This document shows, one piece after another, positions 9,307 through 20,524 of a stretch of DNA of 64,000 bases. The DNA is from Entomoplasma ellychniae (GTDB taxonomy: Bacteria; Bacillota_I; Bacilli_A; Mycoplasmatales; Mycoplasmataceae). Made by a program: the position numbers and the translations under genes. Where the stretch lies: the NCBI RefSeq assembly GCF_002930155.1, contig NZ_PHND01000001.1, positions 806,001 through 870,000 on the forward strand, in the 5' to 3' direction. Within the stretch, counting starts at the first letter, position 1, and every line of letters begins with the position of its first letter. The notes below the pieces were generated by a model, which searched no databases, had not been told where the DNA came from, and saw nothing but the letters and a program-made list of their open reading frames with translations.

Positions 9307-12300
9307 ATGAAAAAGTCAAAAAATTATCTGCTTTTAAAACAAGGTAAAAAAGGTATATTCAGATTTAAAATTCAATTTTTAATTATTATAATTTTGGCTT
9401 TTTTATCAGTATTTATTTTGACATCTTCTATCAACCTTAGGGATAGATTAAACAAAACATATAATGATGTTGTTAGATCTGTAGATAAATTTGATTATTA
9501 TCAAGAAGATTTTACATATGGAAGCGGATTTACATCTAATCAAAGAATTTCTCAAAAACCAGTTTTTACTTCGATTGATATTAATAAAAATAAAAGCATT
9601 ATTGATCATGAAAAGTTTGAAATTAATATAGCGTTTAATGAAGCTTATTATGGCTCAAATTTTATTACTAATTCTTTCAAAGCTGATGAAATGAAGAGTT
9701 TATTTACTAAATTAGATGCAAATAACTCAAAACTTATAAATGATGTATCTTTTAGAATAAATAGTAGAAACATTTTAGTAAATAATCTTTATAATGAAGT
9801 TATAAATCAAAAAATAAATTCTCCAGTTGCAAAATTTTTAAAAAATGATGTTGAAAATTTAAAAAAAGATCAAAAATTAATAATAGAATGAAAAAGCCAA
9901 AATAAAATAAATTTTGACCAATTACAAAATATTAATTTTTATGTTTATGCTACAACAGTTTCAGAAAGCATAATGGCTTATTTTGCATATTTTGATGAAT
10001 GATTAATTAAAGATAATCCATCATTAACTAATTCAGATTTATATACCTTTGTAACAGGTAACCAAATATCAGACTCTAATCAAACTGATAGAGCAAAGAA
10101 TTGAATAGTAAATGACACAAACCAGTATTCAACTGACATATATACAGAAAAACCAAACTTAATTATAATTGATGACGTTTCTGAACAAAAAATTAAAGAT
10201 AAATTACTAGAACAAGGATTAAGAGGTATAAGTAACCCAATATTTAAATTTACTGAAAATGGTGCAATTAAATATTCTAACACACTGGTAGAAGATTCCG
10301 CTTTTAGATTAGAACCCAGTGGTTCAAAAGAAGATTGGTCAGCTAAAATATCAGGATTTGAAACATGAGATTTAAAACAAGAAACATTTAAAAGAATTTT
10401 CTTCAACCCTTATGATTCTTCTTCTGCAAATTCTCAATATTCATGAATTTTAAATAATAGGTCTTTTTCTTCAGATGATGACCAACCAATTGCTCAAGTG
10501 CTTGCAAGTGCTTATAATTATAATTTGAAAATTGCTTCTTTTTTTGCAAATCTTGAAGTTGAAGTTAGAAGAGAGTTTAACTTTTTTGACAACATTTCTC
10601 AAATTCAATATAGAGGAATAATTTTAGATGAGCAAACTAAAACTAAAACAAAAATTTTAAATAGTTATGATGGTGGTAGAGTGCCGGTTATAATGGGTGA
10701 AGTTTTAGTATCAGAACAATTCGCTAGAGCCCACAAGTTGAAGTTAAATGATAATATTAATATCGGTACTGGGGTATTTAATATTTCTGGCTTTGCTACA
10801 GATACTCTATCTTATTATCCAATTGCTGATGAAGACTTGCCTGTTCCTCAATATAAAAAATCAGCATTAATTTATGCCACTGCTTCCACATTTGAAACTA
10901 TGAGAAGAACTAATGATTCAAATAAAGCTGTGAATTTAGAAAAAGTTAATATTAGAAATTTAATTTGATCAAACAATAAATCAGATGTTGCGACTTTTAA
11001 TAAGTTATATACCTCATCCCCTAACACTACTTCATTTGATGAATCTGGTTATGCTATGTCTTGAACTTTGCAACCTTTGGTTGTTTTAACTTATACTGTT
11101 TCTACCATGTTTTTATCGCTTGTGCTTATGTTGGTTGCCATTATTGGTTTAGTTATATCAACAAAAAAAACAATTAAAGAGAATTCTAAACAAATTGGTA
11201 TTTTAAAAGCTTTAGGTTTTAATTCTTATTCAATTGCTTCTTCATACATTGCTCAAGCATTGTTTGTTACTATATTTATCATCCCTATAAGTTGGGTTGT
11301 GGGTTTAGTGACACAGTCAATTTACATTCGATTGTTTATTCCATACTTTAGTATTGAGTTGCATCAAATCCAATTTTCAATTACCCCATTAATAATAGCT
11401 TATATATTTTTAGGTTTATTAAGTATTTTAGTTTCTTTTTATACTGCTTATAAATTAACAAACAAACCAATACAAGAAATAATAAAACACGTTGAAGAAA
11501 AAAGAAATAGGTCTTGAACTCTAGATAAAATCAATAATACAATGTTAAAAAAATCTAAATTTTCAATTAGATTTAGTGTTAACTTAGCTTCAACAAATAA
11601 AAGAAATATTGTGCTTATGACTGTAATAGTACTGTTATCTTCATTTATGGTATCTATTGGTTTATCTATTCCAGCTACAATTCAAACAGTGAAAGATGGA
11701 TATTATAAAAATGTTAATTACGCTAACAGTTATGATTATGTTAAACCAGTGTCTAATGCCCCATTATCAAAAGGCAGTGTAGTTTATGTTACAGCACCAG
11801 AGGTTTTAGATAAAGATTATAAAAAAGTTGGAGGCAATTACATTTATAGTGATCCAAAATTTTATTTTGATTCAACTTATGATTCATCACCAATAGCCAA
11901 ATATATGTATTTAGGTTCAGGTGAAAATAGCGTAAAAATTCAAAATACATTTAAATATTTATCATCTGATTCTGCAAATGAATCTAATATAAACGACACT
12001 ACAAACTTAGAAAACAAATCACCAGTTCCAACTAGTTTAATTGGTGTGGTGATGGAACAATTTGGAAATAATTTTGCTCAATCTGTAGGTCAGCAGTTTT
12101 CAGTTGGTACTATTGAACAAATTATGGCTTCAATAATTCATTCTGTGGATGGGTCTAATGGGGATGATAAATTAAAAACAGATGATGAACTTTTAATTAA
12201 ATACAAAAAAATAGCTGATAATTTAACTAAAGCAATACCACTTATTTTATCTGCAATATTAGGTGTTTCACAAGGAAATTCTAGCGATTGAAAAGAAAGT

Positions 12301-14373
12301 ATAGTACAAACAATTACTAAAGCGGCACCTCCGTTTATTCAAGCTTATATTCAAGATCCTTCAAGAATTGAACAATATGCTTTTGGATATAATGCTAAAA
12401 GGATAGTAAAAGACAAAGAAACTTTTGCAACAAAAATAAATGTTACAAGCAATAAATATAATTTTGAATTAACAGGTTTAAACAAACACCAACAAGCTTT
12501 TAATATTGATTCAACTATTGAAGATAAAGTATTTTTAGATGATGCAACAAAAGAAAAAATAGTCAATGTATTTGATCAAAAATCACAAGATGATATTTAT
12601 TATCAAGGTTTAAAAATATATGATGCCAATTCAAATGAATTGTTTATACCAACAATGACAAATCACCAGTCATCTGCTATGTTTAAAAAGAATAAAAGTG
12701 ACACTTTATCAAATATTAAAAGTTCAGATAGACAACTTTCTTTTGAAACAAGTGATGGAAGTTTTAAAGTGTTACCAAAAGATGCATGAGTATATGATGA
12801 TAATGATTTTTTAAGTTCTGATTATTTTAATAAAGCTTATGGAACTAATAGCAATCGAGATGTTATAAAAAGTTCAAGAATTGGTACTTATAAAAATTAT
12901 GAAAATAAATCTAGATATTTAAATTTGCAAGATTTAGACAATAATAAATTTACATTTAGAAACTTTTTTGACCAAGATGGTTCAAATTATAAACTAACTG
13001 ATAGCTCATACTTATTTAATGATTTTGCAAAAGGTAGTCAAAACATCATTTCATACATAAGACCATATTATGAATATAAAAATGTCAACTTATTTATCCC
13101 TAAATCAATGATCAAAAATGATATTGGTATTAATGGTGAAAATAAGTGAGCTAATTATATAAATAAAGGAAATGGAGAATTAAAAGAATATTTTAAAGAC
13201 ACTATTAAGTCTAGCGAAGTTCCTGATTCAGTTAAAAATGCATGAAAACAAATTTATGGTGTAAATGATAATGATGATTATGTTTTAATCAATCCATATG
13301 CTTTAGAATTTAGCATGCAAGAAACAGCTGCAAAAAATAGAGGACTTATAAATCTTACTGATACAAACAAGGATTATGTTTGATATTCTAAAGCAATCAA
13401 TGCTGGATTATTAAAAGAAGACACATACGATTTAGAATATACAAATAATAATTTAAAAATTAATTTACTACAAGTTGGTAAATTAGATTCTTATAATGGT
13501 AATTTTACAGTTGTTGATCAAACATTTGCAAACTTAATCAACAATTACTCAACCATTGAAAAGTATGCTATGAAAAATGATACATTAGGTGATGAAATAG
13601 TTCATAAAGCTGGGGAAGAACTTGTTTCAGATTCTGGGAAAAGTTTTATTAACCAATATGATAGATATTCAACACATGATGAAACTAAAGACATTTATGT
13701 TCAAGATGCTTCCAAAATGTGAGCAGATGGTAAAGAAACATTGAAATATACACAAATGATGTGAAATAACTCTAAGTTTTCTAACATTGCAGAACCAACA
13801 GAGTTAACAACAGGATTTGTTACAACTAATACTGAAAATAATGGGATATTACTTTTATCTCAAGATGAGACAGGTAATATTAGTTCTGGTAATTTAAAAA
13901 TGATGCCAGAAAAACAAAAGCTTTTAACTACTGAAAAACAATTAATAGCACAAGTTACACAATTAGCTGTTTCGATTGCAATGTTAATTATTGTAAGTGT
14001 TATTATTATGTCTGCATTATTAATTATTTTAATTGCAGACATTTATATCACTAAATATAGAATGTTTATGATATTAATGAAATCATTTGGGTATTCAAAT
14101 TGAAAAGTTATGAATTACTCATTTGGCCCAGCTACTATATTATCATTATTATCATGAATTGGTGGGACTGCTGGGGCTTGAGGAATGATTTCTTTTGTAA
14201 TATTTGTCATGAGAAATCTTATAGGAATTCAATTACCGTTTGTTTTAACTGCATGACCAATTTATACAAGTTTTATTGTTATTGTAGCAACATATCTTAT
14301 TAGTGTTTGATTTACTTCATTGAAAGTAAGAACACACGAACCTGCAGAAATTTTGAAAGAGGCTAATGAATAA
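9307..14373 (+). CDS. Giant duplicated FtsX/MacB-type ABC permease, 1688 aa
   Basis: One uninterrupted frame of 1689 codons. Layout: cytosolic start, TM at about 22-42, a large extracellular domain, then an FtsX core with three TMs at about 588-730. That core includes the S-K-Q-I-G-I-L-K-A-L-G-F motif typical of MacB/FtsX coupling loops. A second cycle follows: TM at about 765-790, a very large ectodomain (about 790-1535), and a second FtsX core at about 1540-1680 containing F-M-I-L-M-K-S-F-G-Y. Two fused half-permeases are therefore on one chain. No ATP-binding subunit is adjacent; it must come from elsewhere. Likely roles (family knowledge): lipoprotein or peptide handling at the membrane; substrate unknown. 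The stop overlaps the DJ-1 start by 8 nt. Confidence 0.88.
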
Positions 14374-14923
14374 TATGAATAAAAAAGTTGCATTGATATT
14401 GCATTCTAATTTTGAAGAAGGTGAAGCAGTTATAACAATTGATGTTTTAAGAAGAGCAAACATTCGAGTTGATATATTTACTTTAAATGATAAATTATTA
14501 ACTACTGGATCTCACAATATTGAAATTAATGCGAATTTCTTATTTAAAGACTTAAAAATTGCTAATTATGATGGTGTAGTTTTGCCTGGGGGACCTGGTT
14601 GTGATGATTTATTAGACCACAATGATTTGCATGAAGTAATAATAGCATTTAATAATCAAAATAAACTAGTAGCAGCTGTTTGTGGTGCACCACAGATATT
14701 AGGTGCAGCTGGTGTGTTAGAAAAAGTTAAATTAGTTAAGCACCCTTTATCTAATAAATTCATTGATTTAAAAAATGTTCAACCAAATAATGTATATGTT
14801 GATAATAATATACTTACTGGTGTTAGTATCGGAACTAGTGTAGTTTTTGCTTTAAAAATTGTTGAGTATTTACTTGGTAAAGATGAAAGTGAAAAAATTA
14901 AACAACAATTAGTTATTTTTTAA
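14366..14923 (+). CDS. DJ-1/PfpI family protein (YajL/DJ-1 type)
   Basis: 185-aa class I glutamine-amidotransferase-like fold. Conserved acid in F-E-E-G-E-A-V (Glu18), G-G-P-G near 73, and the nucleophile-elbow Cys106 in A-A-V-C-G-A-P, with K-H-P at about 126. These correspond position for position with DJ-1 (Glu18, Cys106, His126), so a DJ-1/YajL-type stress, deglycase or chaperone-like role is the family expectation. The biochemical activity of the family is disputed. The ATG at 14366 overlaps the permease stop. An alternative ATG at 14375 is in frame. The AAAGAGG site (14356-14362) is only 3 nt from the first and 12 nt from the second, so the start is uncertain by three residues. Confidence 0.9.
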   Translation: MNNMNKKVALILHSNFEEGEAVITIDVLRRANIRVDIFTLNDKLLTTGSHNIEINANFLFKDLKIANYDGVVLPGGPGCDDLLDHNDLHEVIIAFNNQNKLVAAVCGAPQILGAAGVLEKVKLVKHPLSNKFIDLKNVQPNNVYVDNNILTGVSIGTSVVFALKIVEYLLGKDESEKIKQQLVIF

Positions 14924-14978
14924 TAATATTAATTTTAAAAATTGTATAATCTATTTATTTTTTTCACCATTATTTAAT

Positions 14979-15012
14979 AAAATCACCTTAATAATAATTG
15001 AGGTGATTTTTT
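14979..15012 (+). promoter_or_regulatory. Terminator-like hairpin containing the next gene's SD and start
   Basis: AAAATCACCT (14979-14988) pairs perfectly with AGGTGATTTT (15001-15010), with extra pairs possible inward and a loop around 14991-14998. It is followed by an unbroken T6 run (15007-15012). The 3' arm is the Shine-Dalgarno sequence (GAGGTGAT, 15000-15007) of the C39 gene, and the last two T plus G form its TTG start. One element can thus terminate transcription from the permease/DJ-1 operon or hide the ribosome site. Confidence 0.75.
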
Positions 15013-16828
15013 GAAATTAATTAGGCAAAAGACTTATAAAGATTGTGGAGTTGCTTGTGTTGCTATGCTTGTTAATTATTATTACAAAACAGAATTAGAT
15101 TTAGATTTTATTAAACAACAATCGAATTTAAAAGACGAGCAATTAAGTTTTTATAACATTATAGATATTGCTAATGAATTTAAAATAAAAGGTGAAGCTT
15201 TTGAAGTTGATATGGATTTTGAAGAGTTGAAAAACAAAACCCCTTTCATTGCACAAGTAATTAATGAAGAAAATATTTCACACTTTGTTGTTGTTGAAAA
15301 CTTAACAGAATTAAGAGTTGTAATTTTAGATCCAAGCTGCAACAATAAGAAAAGATATACTTTTGAAGAATTTATCAGTATATTTCAAAATAATGTTTTA
15401 TTATTCAAACCAAACAAAAAAGCATTTAATAAAGAATATAAACTACACTGATTTACATTTAAAAATTTATTAAGTTTAGAAACTACACTTTATATATTTA
15501 TAAGTTTAATATTAAGCATTCTTATAATTTTTGAAACTAGAATAATAAAACTTTATAGTTCTACTTTTACTAATGAAAACCAAAATTTAATTTTTTATTC
15601 ATTTTTTATTATGGTATTTATCTTAAATTTAATTTTTAAAAACATGTCTGAGTATTTTATTTTTAAATTTTATGAAAAAAATAATCAAGTATATATTAAG
15701 AAATTGACTTATTACATCGCAAATAATAATGAAAGAGAATTTTATATAATATATAACCAAATTAGTTGAATGAGTAAGTTTGAAAGTTTACAAATAACTT
15801 CATTAATTTCATCTTTATTTACAAATGTTTTTACTTTAATTTATATAGGATTTATTTTAAAAGAAGCCCTTATTATATTACTTATTATAAATATTATAAT
15901 TGTTATTATAATTTTGAATAAAAACAAGGTGCATATTTTTAAAAAAGAGCAATCTATGGATTGGCTTTTGATATTAAATAATCCTTCCCTGTTAAAAAAT
16001 TTAGGGAAAGAAAATGAATTTTATGAAAAGATGAACAATTACAAACCAATGAACAAAAGTCAACTATTTTCTACTTCAATAAATTTTTTAGAGAAATGCA
16101 GTTTTTTAATAATTTATTTTATATGCTGAAGTTTGATAAAAGATCAGACACTAGATTTTAATTCTTTTTTTATAATTCTTTTACTTAAATCGTTTAATAA
16201 AAGCTTTTTAATTACTTTTTATCATTTTAATGAACATTGGCAAACGTACAAAACCTACAAAATAAAGTATCTTAAGTTATTTACTAATCAAAAACAAGGA
16301 TTAATTATAGATAAAATTCAAAAAGTAATGATTTATGAAAAAAAGAAAAATACTCAAATTATGTTGATAACAAATCAAACAAATCAAATTCAAAATATTA
16401 ATTTAAAATTATTGAACAAAACTTTTGAACAACCATCAGTTGATATTTTTATCAATAATGTAAATATTAAAAAGATTGATTCTTCAAGTCTTAGAAGTAA
16501 AATAATTTACATCAAAGAATTATGTTTGACTTATAGCACTATCTTTCAAAATATTACTAATAAAAATAAAACTAGCATAGATATATTTACTAATCTAGAA
16601 ATAAAATCTTTACTACAAAAGTATAATATCAAACTTGAAAAAATTGTTGAACCTAATTGCTATACAAACATTGAAGCAGAGTTTATACAGTTAATGTCAA
16701 TATTTTTTAATAAAGCTGATATGATAATTTTAGATACAAACTTCAAAATTATTACAAAAGAAGAAATAAAAAGTGTAATAAAATTATTCCATGAGTTATT
16801 TAGTGATAAATTTTTGATTTTACCTTAA
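15011..16828 (+). CDS. C39-peptidase ABC exporter with degenerate ATPase
   Basis: 605 aa, TTG start, Trp TGA codons. Residues 1-145 are a C39 peptidase domain of the kind that cuts double-glycine leaders. Catalytic Cys12 lies in Y-K-D-C-G-V-A-C, with His91 (I-S-H-F-V-V-V) and Asp107 (I-L-D-P-S). Six TM segments follow (about 155-210, 265-300, 365-395). The C-terminal part aligns with an ABC nucleotide-binding domain only by remnants such as I-D-S-S-S-L-R-S-K-I-I-Y-I and T-I-F-Q-N-I-T. The Walker A position reads I-T-N-Q-T-N-Q-I-Q-N, there is no LSGGQ, and Walker B (A-D-M-I-I-L-D-T) lacks the catalytic Glu. Intact protease plus dead ATPase: either a decaying exporter or a membrane peptidase. 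No leader peptide gene is seen nearby. The reading frame is open, which argues for retained function. Confidence 0.82.
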
Positions 16829-16849
16829 AATATATTAAAGGTATAAAAC

Positions 16850-17350
16850 ATGATAGATATTTATTTTTCAAATAGCACAAATAAGAAAACAAAAGATTGA
16901 GAAAAGTTGGCAATTGAGCTTTTAAGTACAGCTTATACAGTTTTGAAGCTAAAAAACGAAGTTAATTTATCAATTAATTTTGTGGATTCAAAAGAAGCTC
17001 TTGAAATTAATAAAAAGTTTAGAAACAAAACATATATACCTGATGTTCTTTCGTTTCCGATTCAAATGTCAAAACAAGAAATCGAAATAGTGGGAATTCA
17101 AGAAATTGGAGATATTTTTATTTGTCCTGAAGAAGCGCATAAAAAAAGTTTAAAATATAACCATACTGATAAAGAAGAAATGGCTTTTTTAATAGTTCAT
17201 GGCTTTTTGCATTTAATGGGTTATGATCATGAAGTAAATCAAGAACAAGAAGAAATAATGTTTAAGCTTCAAGACCAAATATTAAATTTAAATAATGTTG
17301 AATATAAAATAACTTTTATTGAAAAAGATTACTTAAGAGAGGAGAATTAA
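16850..17350 (+). CDS. ybeY: rRNA maturation endoribonuclease YbeY
   Basis: 166-aa zinc-dependent RNase acting in 16S 3'-end maturation and ribosome quality control. The UPF0054 zinc motif H-G-F-L-H-L-M-G-Y-D-H-E (H-x3-H-x5-H) is at about residues 121-132. Start at ATG 16850 adds 19 residues (with one TGA Trp) before the strongly conserved part and fits the family N-terminus. A short AAAGG precedes it. The gene abuts era (stop at 17350, era ATG at 17351), the usual ybeY-era pairing. Confidence 0.93.
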
Positions 17351-18253
17351 ATGGGTAATATTAAGTCAGGATTTATTGCAATTGTTGGAAGACCTAATGT
17401 TGGTAAATCAACTTTACTAAATGAAATTATTGGGCAAAAAATATCGATTGTAACTTCAAAAGCTCAAACAACAAGAAATAATATTAGAGGAATTAAAACT
17501 GATGAAAGTTCGCAATTAATTTTTGTTGATACTCCAGGAATTCACACTTCTAAAAACCAAATTGATAAGTTTATGAATTCCTCAGCTTTAAGAAGCATGA
17601 AGGATGTTGATATTATTATCTTTATGGCTCCAGCTGATGAAACCATTGGAAAAAATGATTTATTTATATTAAAAGAATTAGAGAAAAAAGAAGTGCCTAA
17701 AATATTAGTTATTTCAAAATCAGATGCAGTTACTAAAGAGAAATTGTTTTTGAAAGCTAACGAATGGGCGGAATTTGGAAAAATATTTGATGAAGTTTTA
17801 ATTACTTCGTCTATAAAAAACATTAATATAGATCTTTTGATTGAAATGATCAAAAAGTATTTGCCAGAAAATGGATTTTTATTTTATGATGCAGAAACCA
17901 TTACTGATCAGCCAACTAGATTTTCAATAAGAGAAATAATTAGAGAAAATATTTTGTTTAAAACTGGGCAAGAAGTTCCTCATTCAGTTGCTATTTTAGT
18001 TGATGAAATTGAAGAAGACGAAGAGCATGTAAACATTGTTGCTTCAATCATTGTTGAACGCAAGTCTCAAAAAGGTATTATTATTGGCCATCAAGGTAAA
18101 AAAATATCTGATATTCGTTATAAGTCAAAAAAACAAATTCAAGAACTATATGACAAAGAAATCACACTTGAACTTTTTGTGAAAGTCAAAGAAAATTGAA
18201 GAAGTTCAGCATCATTAATTAAAAGATTGGGTTATGATAAGGATAAATATTAA
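17351..18253 (+). CDS. era: GTPase Era
   Basis: 300-aa essential GTPase in 30S assembly that binds the 16S 3' end. G1 G-R-P-N-V-G-K-S-T (about residues 13-21), switch T-T-R-N, G3 D-T-P-G (about 60), G4 S-K-S-D (about 122), then a C-terminal KH domain with I-I-I-G-H-Q-G-K-K-I (about 237-246). A TGA Trp at 18197-18199 lies inside the KH domain, so the protein runs to TAA at 18251. AGAGGAG ribosome site lies inside the ybeY end; recO follows after 2 bp, giving the operon ybeY-era-recO. Confidence 0.96.
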
Positions 18254-18255
18254 TA

Positions 18256-19053
18256 ATGAGTGAAAGAGTTATTAAAGGCATTGTACTAAAAAGTTTTGAT
18301 TTTCAAGATTTCGACAAAATTGTCACTATTTACTCTGATAAGTTTGGGAAAATGTCTTTTATAGCTTTAGGTGTTAATAAACCAACTTCTAAAAATATGT
18401 ATTCATTAAATTCTTTTTCCTTTTCAGAATTTGAAATATTTAAATCAAGAAGTGTTTATTCATTGTCAAAGTTGAAAACAGGAAGATTGCTTGAATCCAA
18501 TTTAGGTTTAACTAAAATATATAATAATTACTTGTTTGCAAGCATTATAAGCACCATTATGTTGCAAGAACAGCATTTTATAGGTAAGAACTATACAATT
18601 TATAAAATGCTTGAAAAAAGCATAAATAACATAGCTAATAATAAAAATCCTTTTTCAAATCTTGTTTGGTTTATTTTTTATATATTAAAATTTCTTGGTG
18701 GAGAATGAGATTTAAGTAAGTGTTATGTATGTAACCAAAAGAACCGTATATATAGAAGATTTGATTTCAGTAATTATGGTTTAGTTTGCGCTAATTGTTT
18801 TGACCCGTCAAAAGAAGAAAAACAATCAGTTGAGTTTATTGATTATTTAATGAATTTACAAAAAAATACTTTTAATTCAATTTTTCATGAAAAAATGAAT
18901 GTAGCTTATGAAATCATCTTATTAAGAGTTTTGTTAACATATTTGAAAGATGAAATTGGAATTTTTTCAAAATCAATAGATGAATTACTAGCCAAAGAAA
19001 TATACAGGGAAAAAGAGTTTGTTGAGTACACTTATAATGTGTTGACAAATTAG
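18256..19053 (+). CDS. recO: DNA repair protein RecO
   Basis: 265-aa recombination mediator that loads RecA with RecR. The N-terminal OB fold starts G-I-V-L-K-S-F-D-F-x-D-x-D-K-I-V-T-I-Y. The C-terminal zinc module C-Y-V-C ... C-A-N-C is at about residues 156-180 and is intact; many RecO proteins have lost it. Reads through TGA at 18706 and ends with TAG at 19051. Third gene of the ybeY-era-recO operon; a short hairpin follows. Confidence 0.92.
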
Positions 19054-19096
19054 TGTTTTAGTTTATTATTTAAATGAATATCAATAAATATGAAAT

Positions 19097-19125
19097 GTCA
19101 GCTTTGCCTGACTTTTGTATTTTTA
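19097..19125 (+). terminator. Short terminator-like hairpin after recO
   Basis: GTCAG (19097-19101) / CTGAC (19108-19112) with a 6-nt loop, followed by TTTTGTATTTTT. The stem is five bp, so it is likely weak and may allow read-through into glyS. Confidence 0.5.
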
Positions 19126-19147
19126 TATAAATAGAAATTAGGTTAAA

Positions 19148-20506
19148 ATGGACGAATTAATTAATCATCTTAAAAGTCAAGGCTTTATTTTTCAAGGATC
19201 TGAAATATACGGAGGGCTTGCTAATTCATGAGATTATGGTCCGTTGGGTGTTGAATTAAAAAATAAGTTAAAAAAAGCTTGATGAGATCATTTTGTAAGA
19301 AATAATCCTTTAAATGTTGGTTTAGATAGTTCTATTATATTGAATCCAAAAGTTTGGCAAGCCAGTGGTCATATTGATGGGTTTAATGATCCATTAATTG
19401 ACTGCAAAAACTGTCACAGTAGATGAAGAGCGGATAAATTAATTGAAGAGTTTGATTCAAGTATTAATTCAGGTATCATGAATGAAAAAGATATTAAAGA
19501 TTTTATTTATAAAAATCAAATAAAATGCCCTAAGTGTGGTTCATGTGATTATACTGAAATTAGAAAATTTGCTTTGATGTTCAAAACAAATCAAGGCGTG
19601 CTAGAAGATTCTGCATCATCTGTTTATTTAAGACCAGAAACTGCTCAAGGTATTTTTATAAACTTTAAAAATATTCAAAGATCTTTAAGAAAAAAATTAC
19701 CTTTTGGAGTTGGACAAATTGGTAAATCTTTTAGAAATGAAATTACACCGGGAAACTTTATATTTAGAACCAGAGAGTTTGAACAAATGGAGTTAGAATT
19801 CTTTTTTAATGAAAATGATGAAAATGATTGATATAAGTATTGAGTTAATGAAGTGGATTGATTTTTGCAAAATGTTATTAAAATTAAAAAAGAAAATTAT
19901 AGAATTAGAGAACACGAACAAGATGAGTTAGCACATTATTCAAAAGCGACAAGCGACATTGAATTTAAATTTCCGTTTGGTTGAGGTGAACTTTGGGGTA
20001 TTGCTCATAGAGGAAATTTTGATTTGACAGTTCACAAAGAATTGTCAAAAGAAGATTTGACTTATTTAAATCCTATAGATAATACAAAAATTATACCAAG
20101 TGTTATTGAGCCTTCAGTTGGAGTTGAAAGATTAATACTGGCTTTATTATGTCAAGCATATGAAGAAGAAAAAATCGATGAAAGTAATTCTAGAATAGTG
20201 ATGAAATTACCTAATAATATTGTTCCTTATCAAATTGCTATCATGCCATTACAAAAACAACAATCAGAAGAAGCAAATAAATTATTTAAAGATCTAATTG
20301 TTGATTTTGATGCTACTTATGATGAAACTGGAAATATTGGTAAAAGGTATAGAAGACAAGATGCTATAGGAACTCCTTTGGTTATTACTTGTGATTTCGA
20401 CTCACAAGAAGATAACAGTGTAACTGTAAGATTTAGAGATTCTATGAAACAAGAAAGAGTCTCAAAAGATAAGTTAAAAGATTTTTTGAAATTTAATTTA
20501 GCTTAA
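19148..20506 (+). CDS. glyS: Glycyl-tRNA synthetase (single-chain, class IIa)
   Basis: 452-aa homodimeric GlyRS of the archaeal/eukaryal/Firmicute short type. Seen: N-terminal [17 protein letters not shown] (motif 1 region), zinc-like cysteines C-K-N-C and C-P-K-C, motif 2 [10 protein letters not shown] (about 196), S-V-G-V-E-R (motif 3, about 320) and a C-terminal anticodon-binding domain. Several TGA Trp codons. It opens the gene run glyS-dnaG-rpoD-trmK, a frequent arrangement in Firmicutes. I looked for a T-box in the 94-bp leader and saw none. The symbol glyS/glyQS varies between annotation systems. Confidence 0.95.
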
Positions 20507-20524
20507 AAGAGAGGCGGTGGTTTT

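Noticed and set aside
14100-14303. 67-codon frame at the end of the giant permease
   Set aside because: Lies over the last FtsX core, which is intact in the permease frame.
19054-19147. T-box riboswitch before glyS
   Set aside because: No T-box sequence and the leader is under 100 nt.
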